DNA of 64,000 nt from Streptomyces sp. Edi2 (GCF_040253635.1 NZ_JBEJGX010000003.1:5791501-5855500); one strand, 5' to 3'. Shown: positions 34,141 through 43,427, numbered from the stretch's first letter. Program-made: numbers and translations. The notes: a model not told the origin generated them from the letters alone.

Positions 34141-34653
34141 ATGCGTATCGGGGACGCCGCGGTGGCCGCCGGCATGACGCCGCGGGCGCTGCGCTACTAC
34201 GAGCAGCAGGGGCTGGTGACCGCCCGGAGGACACCGTCAGGTCACCGGGTGTACGACGCCGAGGACATCCGCCGGCTGAGGGCGGTGCGCGCACTGCGGG
34301 ACGCGGGGCTGACGGTGGGGGATGTGCGCGCGTTCGCGCATCTGCTGCACACGATGCCGGCCGACGACGTACCGGATCTCATTCCCCGGGACCCTGCCTC
34401 CGGCCGCTGTCCGGCCATGGAAGAGGTGGCCCGGCGCCGGCTCGCCGACCTGGACGCCCGTATCGAGCGGCTGTCGCAATTACGGGCACGACTCGCGGCA
34501 CGCCTGGGCGAACCGGTTGCCGCGGCGCCGGAGCCGGGGGAGCGGGGGAAGCAGCCCGGGCCGGGCGCCACGGTCCGCGCCGGGGCGGACAGCGGCCCGA
34601 TCTTCCGGCTGGATGCCGCGCTGCCTCCGGGCGCCGCCGCCCTCAGAGCGTGA
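34141..34653 (+). CDS. MerR-family transcriptional regulator
   Basis: The 170-residue protein has the MerR DNA-binding domain (MRIGDAAVAAGMTPRALRYYEQQGLVTARRTPSGHRVYDAEDIRRLR) and the dimerisation coil (RRRLADLDARIERLSQLRARL). One Cys (SGRCPAMEE) lies before the coil, as in many MerR-like proteins of the SoxR/CadR type, but a metal site is not clear. It is the best candidate activator of the oxidoreductase promoter at 31517. Its end overlaps the convergent TetR gene by 11 bp. Confidence 0.9.
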   Translation: MRIGDAAVAAGMTPRALRYYEQQGLVTARRTPSGHRVYDAEDIRRLRAVRALRDAGLTVGDVRAFAHLLHTMPADDVPDLIPRDPASGRCPAMEEVARRRLADLDARIERLSQLRARLAARLGEPVAAAPEPGERGKQPGPGATVRAGADSGPIFRLDAALPPGAAALRA

Positions 34654-35281
34654 GGCCGCGCTCCAGTACCTCCAAGGCACGGTGGACCGACTCCTCGGGA
34701 ACGCCGGTCCGGCCGCTCTCGCCCCAGTGCAGCAGTGCCTCCTGCAGCGCGGCCAGGATCGCGGCGCTGATCACCCGCAGCTGCAGGTCGTCGGCCGGCC
34801 GTCCGGAGCGCTCCGCCAGTACGGCGGTGAGCATCGCGGCGTCCCGTGCGGTGTGCTCCGCCGTACGGCCCCGGACGGCGGGCACCTCATGGATCAGCCG
34901 GACGCGCTGGACGAGTTCGCCACGCTCCTCGGCGGACATCGCGCGCAGTGCCTCGACGCTGACCTGCCGCACCGATTCGATCACCGGCTCGTCCGCGGGC
35001 CGGGCCCGGATTCCGTTCTCCAGTACGGCGTCGTACTCGTCCGTGAGCACGATGTCTTCCTTGGCGGGGAAGTAGCGGAAGACCGTACTCGGGGAGACGT
35101 CCGCGGCCGCGGCGATCTGGTCGACGGGGGTCGTGTCGTACCCCTGTTCCTCGAAGAGCCGGTAGGCGGCCCGCCGGATCGCCTGCCGGGTCTGGATCTT
35201 CTTCCGCTCCCGTCGCCCGGGCTGCGGCTGCGGTGTCCCGGTCGGCGTGGTGGCAGAGCTGCGTACGGCCATGCGCAGCAT
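34643..35281 (-). CDS. TetR-family transcriptional regulator
   Basis: The N-terminal HTH is RQAIRRAAYRLFEEQGYDTTPVDQIAAAADVSPSTVFRYFPAKEDIV, followed by a ligand-binding helical domain with LRAMSAEERGELVQRVRLIHEVPAVRGR, as in TetR proteins of the TetR_C_17 type. Length is about 210 residues. Starts at 35281 and 35272 are both possible; neither has a strong ribosome site. The upstream gap carries an unusual 11-bp repeat array. Confidence 0.88.
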   Translation of the reverse strand: MLRMAVRSSATTPTGTPQPQPGRRERKKIQTRQAIRRAAYRLFEEQGYDTTPVDQIAAAADVSPSTVFRYFPAKEDIVLTDEYDAVLENGIRARPADEPVIESVRQVSVEALRAMSAEERGELVQRVRLIHEVPAVRGRTAEHTARDAAMLTAVLAERSGRPADDLQLRVISAAILAALQEALLHWGESGRTGVPEESVHRALEVLERGLTL

Positions 35282-35345
35282 TGTCAGGCATCAGGCCGCC
35301 TTCCGGAGGCCAACGGCCGCACTCATGCGCGGAACAAACAGGTGC

Positions 35346-35475
35346 TGGGCAATCATCCGGGCAATCACCGAGCAAGCGCTGGGCAATCCCCGAGCAAGCA
35401 GTAGGCAATCTTCGAGCAAGCGTCGGGCAAGCAGTGGGCAAGACCGAGCAATCGCTGAGCAACCGCCGAGCGACC
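35346..35475. repeat. 11-bp GRGCAAKC tandem array, 12 units
   Basis: About twelve units of 10-12 bp with consensus GRGCAAKC plus three variable bases (GGGCAATC and GAGCAAGC alternate) occupy the gap upstream of the TetR gene. The spacing is close to one helical turn. The array is less GC-rich than its surroundings, and no gene lies in 35282-35581. Confidence 0.92.
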
Positions 35476-35581
35476 GGGAAGGCCCGGTGTCAGTGGGGCA
35501 TGTCACGCTGTGAATAGGAAAAATTACGCTCGGGATTGGCGGGGGTGGGACGGTCGCCCGGGGCCGCGGGGTGCCGCCGCC

Positions 35582-36298
35582 TCAGGCGTGCGAATAGGCC
35601 ACCAGGGAGATGCCGATGTAGTGCACGACGAACGCCGCCAGCGTGAAGGAGTGGAAGACCTCGTGGAAGCCGAACCACCGAGGTGAGGGGTTGGGGCGCT
35701 TGATCCCGTAGATCACGCCGCCCGCGCTGTAGAGCAGCCCGCCGACGATGACCAGTACCAGCACGGCGACGCCGCCGGTGCGCAGGAAGTCGGGCAGGAA
35801 GAAGACGGCGGCCCAGCCCATGGCGATGTAGCAGGGGGTGTAGAGCCAGCGTGGAGCGCCGACCCAGAAGACCCGGAAGGCGATCCCGGCCAGTGCGGCC
35901 GCCCAGACCGCCCAGAGCAGCGTCTGGCCGCGGGAGCCGGGCATGAGCAGCATCGTCAGCGGCGTATAGGTGCCCGCGATGATCAGGAAGATATTGGCGT
36001 GGTCGAGCCGGCGCAGCACGCCGTCGGCCCGCGGCCCCCAATTGCCCCGGTGGTAAAGGGCGCTGACCCCGAAGAGCAGGCAGGCGGTCATGGTGTAGAT
36101 GGCGCAGGCCAGGCGGCCGCGGGGGCTGTCGGCGAGGGCGGTCAGTATGACCCCGGAGAGGAGCACGGCGGGAAACATCCCGGCGTGCAGCCAGCCGCGC
36201 AGTTTGGGCTTGAGGGGCGCGGCCGCGGCGGCGACCGCCGCGGTCGCGGGCGGCGCGCAGGGGGTCTGGCTCTCGGCGGCGTCGGGCGCGGAAGTCAT
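35582..36298 (-). CDS. Hemolysin III / PAQR-like membrane protein
   Basis: The 238-residue protein has seven predicted helices and the metal-binding His pattern of the family: SALYHRGNW, LDHANIFLIIAGTYTP and HEVFHSFTLAAFVVHY. The role is uncertain (the TrhA relative affects membrane homeostasis). An Ala-rich 27-residue leader precedes the first helix. It is divergent from pckA. Confidence 0.92.
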   Translation of the reverse strand: MTSAPDAAESQTPCAPPATAAVAAAAAPLKPKLRGWLHAGMFPAVLLSGVILTALADSPRGRLACAIYTMTACLLFGVSALYHRGNWGPRADGVLRRLDHANIFLIIAGTYTPLTMLLMPGSRGQTLLWAVWAAALAGIAFRVFWVGAPRWLYTPCYIAMGWAAVFFLPDFLRTGGVAVLVLVIVGGLLYSAGGVIYGIKRPNPSPRWFGFHEVFHSFTLAAFVVHYIGISLVAYSHA

Positions 36299-36536
36299 GG
36301 CGCAATGCTACCTACGCGACCGTAAGTTACCGGTTCGTGGCGGAGTGGTGACGGTCACCAAAGTGCCCTCTGGACAGAACTCCCTCCGGGTCGGATGATC
36401 AAATGAGTGCGGTCGGCACCGGATGAGCGGTCACGAAGCATCCGGGTCGCAGCCCCCAAGGGGCAGGCAAACAAAAGAAGCGGATTTCCCGGCAAAACGG
36501 GCATAAATCCGTCCACACCCTCATCTAGGAGCGATC

Positions 36537-38381
36537 GTGGCGCGCGACAACGCGGCTCCCTCTGCCCATCCGACCCGTCACCAGAACCTCATCTCCTGGG
36601 TCGACGAGATCGCAGCACTCACCCAGCCCGACCGGGTCGTCTGGTGTGACGGCTCGGAGGCGGAGTACGAGCGTCTGTGCGAGGAGCTCGTCGACAAGGG
36701 CACGTTCAAGAAGCTCGACCCGGTCAAGCGCCCCAACTCGTACTACGCCGCCTCCGACCCGTCTGACGTGGCGCGCGTCGAGGACCGCACCTTCATCTGC
36801 TCCGAGAAGGAGGCGGACGCCGGCCCGACCAACCACTGGAAGGCCCCCGCCGAGATGCGGGCCATCTTTACCGGGGGAGACAGCAGCTTCGCTGGTGAGC
36901 AGGGCGTCTTCCGCGGCTCGATGAAGGGCCGGACGATGTACGTCGTCCCGTTCTGCATGGGCCCGCTCGGCTCGCCGCTCTCCGCGATCGGTGTGGAGAT
37001 CACCGACTCCGCCTACGTCGCGGTGTCGATGCGCACCATGACGCGCATGGGGCAGCCGGTGCTCGATGAACTCGGCGAGGACGGCTTCTTCGTCAAGGCC
37101 GTGCACACCCTCGGCGCCCCGCTGGCCGAGGGCGAGGCCGACGTGCCGTGGCCGTGCAATTCCACCAAGTACATCTCGCACTTCCCCGAGGACCGCGAGA
37201 TCTGGTCCTACGGCTCGGGCTACGGCGGCAACGCCCTGCTCGGCAAGAAGTGCTACGCGCTGCGGATCGCCTCCGTCATGGCGCGTGACGAGGGCTGGCT
37301 CGCCGAGCACATGCTGATCCTCAAGCTCACCCCGCCGCAGGGCGAGTCCAAGTACGTCGCGGCCGCCTTCCCGTCCGCCTGCGGCAAGACCAACCTCGCG
37401 ATGCTGGAGCCCACGATCTCCGGCTGGACCGTCGAGACCATCGGCGACGACATCGCCTGGATGCGCTTCGGTGAGGACGGCCGCCTCTACGCCATCAACC
37501 CCGAGGCCGGATTCTTCGGTGTCGCGCCCGGCACCGGCGAGCACACCAATGCCAACGCCATGAAGACGATGTGGGGCAACTCCGTCTTCACCAACGTCGC
37601 GCTCACCGACGACGGCGACGTCTGGTGGGAGGGCATGACCGAGGAGAAGCCCGCGCACCTGACCGACTGGAAGGGCAACGACTGGACCCCGGAGTCCGGG
37701 ACTCCGGCGGCCCACCCCAACGCCCGCTTCACCGTCCCGGCCGGCCAGTGCCCGATCATCGCGCCCGAGTGGGAAGACCCCAAGGGCGTGCCGATCTCGG
37801 CGATCCTCTTCGGCGGCCGCCGCGCCAGCGCCGTACCGCTGGTGACCGAGTCGCTGACCTGGCAGCACGGCGTCTTCCTCGGCGCCAACGTCGCCAGCGA
37901 GAAGACCGCCGCGGCCGAGGGCAAGGTCGGCGAGCTGCGCCGCGACCCGTTCGCCATGCTGCCGTTCTGCGGTTACAACATGGGCGATTACATGGGGCAC
38001 TGGGTCAAGGTCGGTGCCGACAAGGACCAGTCCAAGCTGCCGAAGATCTACTACGTCAACTGGTTCCGCAAGGACGACAAGGGCCGCTTCGTCTGGCCCG
38101 GCTTCGGCGAGAACGGCCGGGTGCTCAAGTGGATCGTCGAGCGCCTGGACGGCAAGGCCGAGGGCGTGGAGACCCCCATCGGTGTGCTGCCCACGAAGGA
38201 CGCGCTGGACACCGACGGCCTGGACCTCGACGACGCCGACCTCGACTTCCTGCTCACCGTCGACAAGGACGTGTGGCGCGAGGAGGCGGCGCTGATTCCC
38301 GAGCACCTCAACACCTTCGGTGACCACACGCCGAAGGAGCTGTGGGACGAGTACCGCGCACTGGTCCAGCGGCTCGGCTAG
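36537..38381 (+). CDS. pckA: Phosphoenolpyruvate carboxykinase (GTP)
   Basis: The 614-residue enzyme converts oxaloacetate and GTP to PEP, GDP and CO2 in gluconeogenesis. Signatures are the P-loop with reactive Cys in [13 protein letters not shown], the guanine- and metal-binding [12 protein letters not shown] blocks, and [21 protein letters not shown]. The GTG start at 36537 has GGAG five bases upstream. The 240-bp upstream gap should hold its promoter. A hairpin terminator follows. Confidence 0.97.
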   Translation: MARDNAAPSAHPTRHQNLISWVDEIAALTQPDRVVWCDGSEAEYERLCEELVDKGTFKKLDPVKRPNSYYAASDPSDVARVEDRTFICSEKEADAGPTNHWKAPAEMRAIFTGGDSSFAGEQGVFRGSMKGRTMYVVPFCMGPLGSPLSAIGVEITDSAYVAVSMRTMTRMGQPVLDELGEDGFFVKAVHTLGAPLAEGEADVPWPCNSTKYISHFPEDREIWSYGSGYGGNALLGKKCYALRIASVMARDEGWLAEHMLILKLTPPQGESKYVAAAFPSACGKTNLAMLEPTISGWTVETIGDDIAWMRFGEDGRLYAINPEAGFFGVAPGTGEHTNANAMKTMWGNSVFTNVALTDDGDVWWEGMTEEKPAHLTDWKGNDWTPESGTPAAHPNARFTVPAGQCPIIAPEWEDPKGVPISAILFGGRRASAVPLVTESLTWQHGVFLGANVASEKTAAAEGKVGELRRDPFAMLPFCGYNMGDYMGHWVKVGADKDQSKLPKIYYVNWFRKDDKGRFVWPGFGENGRVLKWIVERLDGKAEGVETPIGVLPTKDALDTDGLDLDDADLDFLLTVDKDVWREEAALIPEHLNTFGDHTPKELWDEYRALVQRLG

Positions 38382-38437
38382 TCGCCGCGTCGGCTGTCGC
38401 ACCAGCCGTCGCACCAGCCGCTGCACCGCCTTCGCCC

Positions 38438-38474
38438 GGCCGGGGCCCCGCACCACGCGTGCGGGGCCCCGGCC
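38438..38474. terminator. Terminator hairpin after pckA
   Basis: A perfect 16-bp stem (38438-38453 with 38459-38474, GGCCGGGGCCCCGCAC) with a 5-base loop CACGC lies 57 bp after the pckA stop. Confidence 0.85.
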
Positions 38475-38637
38475 CGTTGGGCGACCGGAAAGGCTGCTGG
38501 TGTGGGAAAGGCTGCTCGGAAGGGAAAGGCCGCCGGGATGGGCCGGTGGAGTGATGCCGGGGCCGGGAGCCGAGGGTGGCAGGGATCCGGGGTCGGCGAC
38601 CGAAGAGGCGCCGTCCCGCCCGTCCCGCCCGCAGGCC

Positions 38638-38697
38638 CAGGCCGAGGCTCAGGCCGTGATGCAGGCCGTGGTGCAGGCCCTGACTCAGGCCGTGGCG
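38638..38697. repeat. 12-bp array spanning the stop of the 38685-39140 gene
   Basis: Five 12-bp units (CAGGCCGTGGTG-like on the plus strand) run across the TGA at 38685-38687. On the coding strand the last sense codons plus stop (GCCACGGCCTGA) are echoed by ACCACGGCCTGC and ATCACGGCCTGA downstream. Confidence 0.9.
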
Positions 38698-39140
38698 AGA
38701 TCCCGGTCGCGATGCGGTGCGGCGTGTGCCTCCATCCGCTCCGCGGCCAGGGCTATCGCCGCGGCGTCACCCCGGGAGGTGGCGACCGCCAGGGCGTTCC
38801 CGGCGAGGGTGTGGGCGCGCTGCTGCAGGGCCTCGGCCCGGGACGGGCTGCCACCGTCGGAGGGCTCGGCGCGCAGCGGGTAGTGACCGCCGCTCAGCCG
38901 CGCGACCTGCTCGGCGATGCGCTCGGCGGCGGCAGCGAGTGCGGCGCCGTCCGGCGTGGCCCCCTGGGCTGCGCCACCGTCCTCCCGCGTCGCCAGGGCG
39001 TGCAGTTCGTCGGTGACGGTGAGCAGCGCGGTCAGCTGTCCGGCGAGCCGGATGTCCAGCTCCTCCTCGCGGGAGCGGTGCGGGACCTCCGGGGCGGCGG
39101 CCATGGTGTGGACCGACTTGGTGCGGATCGGTTCGTACAT
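38685..39140 (-). CDS. Helical hypothetical protein
   Basis: The 151-residue product is Ala-rich and predicted almost all helical (EELDIRLAGQLTALLTVTDELHALA, ALAAAAERIAEQVARLSGGHYPL). No domain is recognised; the gene position after pckA is conserved in Streptomyces as far as I recall. CAGGAGG lies seven bases before the ATG. The promoter has TAGGAT and a 15-bp palindrome. Confidence 0.7.
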   Translation of the reverse strand: MYEPIRTKSVHTMAAAPEVPHRSREEELDIRLAGQLTALLTVTDELHALATREDGGAAQGATPDGAALAAAAERIAEQVARLSGGHYPLRAEPSDGGSPSRAEALQQRAHTLAGNALAVATSRGDAAAIALAAERMEAHAAPHRDRDLATA

Positions 39141-39179
39141 GGGACGGCCTCCTGAAAGCGTCTACGAGACCATCCTAGC

Positions 39180-39194
39180 TTAGACGATGTCTAA
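39180..39194. promoter_or_regulatory. TTAGAC-GAT-GTCTAA palindrome
   Basis: A perfect 6-3-6 inverted repeat 40 bp upstream of the helical-protein gene, just before a TAGGAT -10 candidate (minus strand, 39171-39176). Overlap with the promoter suggests repression. The regulator is unknown. Confidence 0.6.
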
Positions 39195-39224
39195 AGTTGT
39201 GATCCGTATAGAAATTGCTCCGGC

Positions 39225-40436
39225 TCAGCACTGTCCGTAACCGTCGAGGAAGGAGCCGATCCGGGTGACGGCATCCGTCAGATCGTCCGTGCTGGGCAGC
39301 GTGACCAGGCGGAAGTGGTCCGGCTCCGGCCAGTTGAAGCCGGTGCCGTGCACGATCATGATCTTCTCGGCGCGCAGCAGATCGAGCACCATCTGCCGGT
39401 CGTCCTTGACCTTGTAGACCTTGGGGTCCAGTCGCGGGAAGGCGTACAGCGCGCCCTTCGGCTTGACGCAGCTGACGCCGGGGATCTGCGTCAGCAGCTC
39501 GTACGCCGCATCGCGCTGCTCCAGCAGCCGGCCGCCGGGCAGCACCAGTTCGTTGATCGACTGGCGGCCGCCGAGGGCCGTGGCGACCGCGTGCTGGGCC
39601 GGCATATTGGCGCACAGCCGCATATTGGCGAGGATCGTCAGCCCCTCGATGTACGAGGCGGCGTGTGCCTTCGGGCCGCAGACCGCCATCCAGCCGCTGC
39701 GGTAGCCCGCCACCCGGTACGACTTCGACAGCCCGTTGAAGGTCAGGGTCAGCAGGTCGGGGGCGAGCGAGGCGAAGGGGGTGTGGGTGACGCCGTCGTA
39801 GAGGATCTTGTCGTAGATCTCGTCGGCGCAGACGATCAGGTTGTGCCGCCGGGCGATCTCCGCGATGCCCTGCAGCAGCGTGTCGTCGTACACGGCACCC
39901 GTGGGGTTGTTGGGGTTGATGACGACGATGGCCTTGGTGCGGTCGGTGACCTTGCGCTCGATATCGGCGAGGTCGGGCATCCAGTCGGCCTGCTCGTCGC
40001 AGCGGTAGTGCACGGCGGTGCCGCCGGAGAGGGACACGGACGCCGTCCACAGCGGGTAGTCCGGGGCCGGGACCAGCACCTCGTCGCCGTCGTCCAGCAG
40101 CGCCTGCATCGACATCTGGATGAGCTCGGAGACGCCGTTGCCCAGGTAGATGTCGTCGACCGAGAGCTCGATGCCCTTGGTCTGGTAGTGCTGCATCACC
40201 GCGCGACGGGCGGAGAGCAGGCCCTTCGCGTCGCCGTAGCCGTGTGCCGTACCGACCGAGCGGAGGATGTCCTCCAGGATCTCGGGCGGGCACTCGAAGC
40301 CGAACGCCGCCGGGTTGCCGGTGTTGAGCTTGAGAATGCGGTGACCCGCCGCCTCCAGCCGCATGGCCTCCTCGAGCACCGGGCCACGGATTTCGTAGCA
40401 GACGTTGGCGAGCTTCGTTGACTGGATCACCTGCAT
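39225..40436 (-). CDS. Alanine-type PLP aminotransferase
   Basis: The 403-residue fold-type I aminotransferase resembles AlaA. PLP-binding elements are GNGVSELIQMSMQALL, VINPNNPTGAVY, the DEIYDKI Asp-Tyr pair, the Lys in FNGLSKSYRVAGYRSGW, and the C-terminal Arg in DHFRLVTLP. It likely interconverts alanine/pyruvate or related pairs using glutamate. The start is the ATG at 40436. Confidence 0.9.
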   Translation of the reverse strand: MQVIQSTKLANVCYEIRGPVLEEAMRLEAAGHRILKLNTGNPAAFGFECPPEILEDILRSVGTAHGYGDAKGLLSARRAVMQHYQTKGIELSVDDIYLGNGVSELIQMSMQALLDDGDEVLVPAPDYPLWTASVSLSGGTAVHYRCDEQADWMPDLADIERKVTDRTKAIVVINPNNPTGAVYDDTLLQGIAEIARRHNLIVCADEIYDKILYDGVTHTPFASLAPDLLTLTFNGLSKSYRVAGYRSGWMAVCGPKAHAASYIEGLTILANMRLCANMPAQHAVATALGGRQSINELVLPGGRLLEQRDAAYELLTQIPGVSCVKPKGALYAFPRLDPKVYKVKDDRQMVLDLLRAEKIMIVHGTGFNWPEPDHFRLVTLPSTDDLTDAVTRIGSFLDGYGQC

Positions 40437-40620
40437 GACCGCCACCTTACGGCTGCGTAACGACGCCCGCCCGGTGTTCTTCCCCACGTTGGTCAGCGGA
40501 TGGTGTGGGGTGCGTCACGCAAAGTGACGCTGTGTGGGTGGTGGGGCGAGTGGGCTGACGGGGGCGGGCAGACGCACGGACGGGCGGCCGGGACTGGCTG
40601 GGTGGCCGGCCCTGGCGCCT

Positions 40621-40708
40621 GCCCTGTGTTCCGGGCGCCTGCCCTGTATTCCGGGTGCCCGCCCTGTGTTCCGGCCGTCCGCCCCGTGTTCCGGGCGCCC
40701 GCCCTCTG
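40621..40708. repeat. 20-bp x4 array abutting a MarR stop codon
   Basis: GCCCTGTGTTCCGGGCGCCT and three close variants start at 40621, 40641, 40661 and 40681; a partial fifth at 40701 ends at the MarR stop codon (40709-40711). No gene is seen in 40437-40708. Confidence 0.95.
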
Positions 40709-41188
40709 TCAGGTGAACGGGCCTTCGGCCGTGAAGCGGCGCAGGTGGTGGGCGAATGCCTCGGCCTCGCCGGGCGGCCATGAGGACAGGCTCGTCATGA
40801 TGTGGGCGGCCAGACGTCTGCGCAGCTCTGCCACTGCGGACTGGCCCTGCTCGGTGAGGACGAGCAGATGCGCGCGCCGGTCGGTGGGGTCTGCCTCGCG
40901 GCGGATGAGGCCGGCGGCCTCCAGCCGTGAGGCGCGGCGGGTGACGCCGGAGCGGTCGACGCCGGCGTCGGGTGCCAGGTCGGCGGCGCTGCGGGGGCCG
41001 GTCCGGGCCAGCGCGCTGAGGACCGGGTACGTCAATTCGTCCACCGCCTCGCCCATGCCCTCGGTGAGCTGCTGGTGCAGCTGTGCGCGGGTGGTGCGCC
41101 TGAGCAGGAGGCCCAGTGCGTCGGCGATCTCATGCCCTACCTCGTTCTCCACGCTCTCCATGCTCTCCACGTTCTCCATGCCCTCCAT
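40709..41188 (-). CDS. MarR-family transcriptional regulator
   Basis: The 159-residue protein has the MarR winged helix (AADLAPDAGVDRSGVTRRASRLEAAGLIRREADPTDRRAHLLVLTEQG). Its N-terminus is an odd Met/Glu/Asn/Ser repeat (MEGMENVESMESVENE) encoded by 9-bp repeats, so an internal start is possible. It is divergent from a SnoaL-like gene, with two perfect inverted repeats between them, consistent with autoregulation and control of its neighbour. Confidence 0.88.
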   Translation of the reverse strand: MEGMENVESMESVENEVGHEIADALGLLLRRTTRAQLHQQLTEGMGEAVDELTYPVLSALARTGPRSAADLAPDAGVDRSGVTRRASRLEAAGLIRREADPTDRRAHLLVLTEQGQSAVAELRRRLAAHIMTSLSSWPPGEAEAFAHHLRRFTAEGPFT

Positions 41189-41200
41189 ACCGAAAGAATA

Positions 41201-41217
41201 GCGTGCGCGGCGCACGC
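41201..41217. promoter_or_regulatory. MarR operator candidate 1
   Basis: GCGTGCGC-G-GCGCACGC is a perfect 8-1-8 inverted repeat 13 bp from the MarR start, suited to autorepression. Confidence 0.7.
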
Positions 41218-41239
41218 AATTGCTGCTACAGTCCAGGAA

Positions 41240-41260
41240 GTGCGTGCGCCACGCACGCAC
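41240..41260. promoter_or_regulatory. MarR operator candidate 2
   Basis: GTGCGTGCG-CCA-CGCACGCAC is a perfect 9-3-9 inverted repeat sharing its half-site with candidate 1 and lying 26 bp before the SnoaL-like start. Confidence 0.7.
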
Positions 41261-41285
41261 CTCTCCTCCTCTGAAGGGAACTCCC

Positions 41286-41678
41286 ATGACCCGCACCGGC
41301 ATCGAGGCCGCCATGAACGACCTGCTCTTCAACAGCGAGATCACCCTGCGGGAGGCCGCCGACCGCCACTTCGCCCCGGAGTACCGCCAGCGCACGGACG
41401 GCGAGTGGGCCGACCGCACCGAGTTCCTTGAGCACATCACCCACGTGCGCAGCCTCGTCGCCGGCGGCCATGTCGAGGTGCACGAAGAGCTGTACAGCGG
41501 CAGCAAGTACGCCGACCGGCACACCGCGCACATCGCGAAGAAGGACGGCTCGACCGTGAGCATGGAGGTCTATGTGTTCGCCGACCTCACGCCCGACGGC
41601 CGGTTCAGCCGCATCGAGGAGACCACTCTGATGCTTCAGGGCTCCGAAGCCGATCGCGGCATCGGCAGTGCCCGGTAG
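41286..41678 (+). CDS. SnoaL-like / NTF2-fold protein
   Basis: The 130-residue protein has the small cone-shaped NTF2/SnoaL fold pattern (AADRHFAPEYRQRTDG, VHEELYSGSKYADRHTAHIAKKDGST, MEVYVFADLTPDGRFSRIEETT). Such proteins act as isomerases, cyclases or ligand binders; the activity is unknown. GAAGGGA precedes the ATG. Control by the divergent MarR is likely. Confidence 0.78.
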   Translation: MTRTGIEAAMNDLLFNSEITLREAADRHFAPEYRQRTDGEWADRTEFLEHITHVRSLVAGGHVEVHEELYSGSKYADRHTAHIAKKDGSTVSMEVYVFADLTPDGRFSRIEETTLMLQGSEADRGIGSAR

Positions 41679-41750
41679 GAAGGCGCCCCCGGGAGCACGG
41701 TGCGCGACCCTTGGCCCGCCGCACTCCTGGCCGTCGGCCCCCTTGGTCCC

Positions 41751-41786
41751 GTCGGCCCCGTCGGCCCCGTCAGTCCTGTCGAGCCC
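41751..41786. repeat. Nonamer repeats (GTCGGCCCC)
   Basis: Two perfect and two degenerate 9-bp units lie between the SnoaL-like gene and the GAPDH gene; no other element is seen in 41679-41914 apart from the AT-richer GAPDH promoter region near 41850-41905. Confidence 0.8.
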
Positions 41787-41914
41787 ATCGGGCCTGGTGG
41801 GGCGCGTGTGGCGGTTGGGGGCGAGTGCGGCACCTCCCTCAAGCGGCACCGTTTGAATGATGAAAAGAGCGGGGCGGTAGCATATGAGCACCGCCTAGCT
41901 CGAAAGATAAGCCT

Positions 41915-43363
41915 GTGACTGCTGTCAATGACGACTCGTTCACCAACTGGAAAAACCGCGAGGAGATCGCGGAGTCGATGATCCCGCTCATCGGGAAGCT
42001 GCACCGGGAGCGGGACGTCACGGTCCTGCTCCACAGCCGCTCCCTGGTGAACAAGTCGGTGGTCAGCATCCTCAAGACTCACCGGTTCGCCCGGCAGATC
42101 GCCGGTGTGGAACTCTCGGTCACCGAGACGCTGCCGTTCCTGCAGGCCCTCACCGCGCTCGACCTCGGCCCGTCCCAGATCGACATCGCCCTGCTCGCCG
42201 AGACGTACCGGACCGATGACCGCGGCCTGACGGTGGAGGAGTTCACCGCCGAGGCCGTCGCCGGTGCCACCGGTGCCGACAAGATCGAGCGCCGTGAGCC
42301 GCGCGATGCCGTCCTCTACGGGTTCGGCCGCATCGGCCGCCTCGTCGCCCGCCTGCTGATCGAGAAGTCCGGCTCCGGCAACGGCCTGCGGCTGCGCGCC
42401 ATCGTCGTCCGCCAGGGCGGCGAGCAGGACATCGTCAAACGCGCCTCGCTGCTGCGCCGCGACTCCATTCACGGGCAGTTCCAGGGCACGATCACGGTTG
42501 ACGAGGCGAACAGCACGATCATCGCCAACGGCAACGAGATCAAGGTGATCTACGCCAACGACCCCTCGGAGGTCGACTACACGGCGTACGGCATCAAGAG
42601 CGCCATCCTCATCGACAACACCGGCAAGTGGCGCGACCGCGAGGGCCTGTCGAAGCACCTGCGCCCCGGCATCGACAAGGTCGTCCTGACCGCGCCGGGC
42701 AAGGGCGACGTCCCCAACATCGTGCACGGCGTCAACCACGACACGATCAAGCCGGACGAGCAGATCCTGTCCTGCGCGTCCTGCACCACCAACGCGATCG
42801 TCCCGCCGCTGAAGGCGATGGCGGACGAGTACGGCGTGCTGCGCGGCCACGTGGAGACCGTCCACTCGTTCACCAACGACCAGAACCTGCTGGACAATTA
42901 CCACAAGGCCGACCGTCGCGGCCGCTCGGCGCCGCTCAACATGGTGATCACCGAGACCGGTGCCGCCTCCGCCGTCGCCAAGGCGCTGCCCGAGCTCACG
43001 GCCCCGATCACCGGCAGCTCGATCCGGGTCCCGGTGCCGGACGTCTCGATCGCGATCCTCAGCCTGCGGCTCGGCCGTGAGACCAGCCGCGAGGAGGTCC
43101 TCGACTACCTCCGCGACGTGTCGCTGACCTCGCCGCTCAAGCGCCAGATCGACTTCACCACGGCGCCCGACGCGGTGTCGAGCGACTTCATGGGCTCGCG
43201 TCACGCCTCGATCGTGGACGCCGGCGCCACCAAGGTCGACGGCGACAACGCGATCCTCTACCTCTGGTACGACAACGAGTTCGGCTACTCCTGCCAGGTC
43301 ATCCGCGTCGTCCAGCACGTGTCCGGGGTGGAGTACCCGACCTACCCGGCCCCGGCGGTCTGA
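41915..43363 (+). CDS. Long-form glyceraldehyde-3-phosphate dehydrogenase
   Basis: The 482-residue protein is a GAPDH with an N-terminal extension of about 125 helical residues (ENWKNREE-like NWKNREEIAESMIPLIGKLHRERDVTVLLHSRSLVNKS). The catalytic part has the dinucleotide motif YGFGRIGRLVARLL, the active-site Cys in LSCASCTTNAIVP, the TVHSFTNDQNLLDNYHKADRRGRSAP block and WYDNEFGYSCQV. This long form occurs in Streptomyces as a second GAPDH besides the central glycolytic enzyme. The GTG start lies at 41915. Confidence 0.93.
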   Translation: MTAVNDDSFTNWKNREEIAESMIPLIGKLHRERDVTVLLHSRSLVNKSVVSILKTHRFARQIAGVELSVTETLPFLQALTALDLGPSQIDIALLAETYRTDDRGLTVEEFTAEAVAGATGADKIERREPRDAVLYGFGRIGRLVARLLIEKSGSGNGLRLRAIVVRQGGEQDIVKRASLLRRDSIHGQFQGTITVDEANSTIIANGNEIKVIYANDPSEVDYTAYGIKSAILIDNTGKWRDREGLSKHLRPGIDKVVLTAPGKGDVPNIVHGVNHDTIKPDEQILSCASCTTNAIVPPLKAMADEYGVLRGHVETVHSFTNDQNLLDNYHKADRRGRSAPLNMVITETGAASAVAKALPELTAPITGSSIRVPVPDVSIAILSLRLGRETSREEVLDYLRDVSLTSPLKRQIDFTTAPDAVSSDFMGSRHASIVDAGATKVDGDNAILYLWYDNEFGYSCQVIRVVQHVSGVEYPTYPAPAV

Positions 43364-43427
43364 TACCGGCGCACGAACCGACTCGGCGTTCCGGCGGGCG
43401 GGGCGGTGGTGAGGGCCTGACGGTGCC

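Noticed and set aside
35346..35475. CRISPR-like regular array
   Set aside because: Units are only 11 bp with no unique spacers of constant length and no cas genes.
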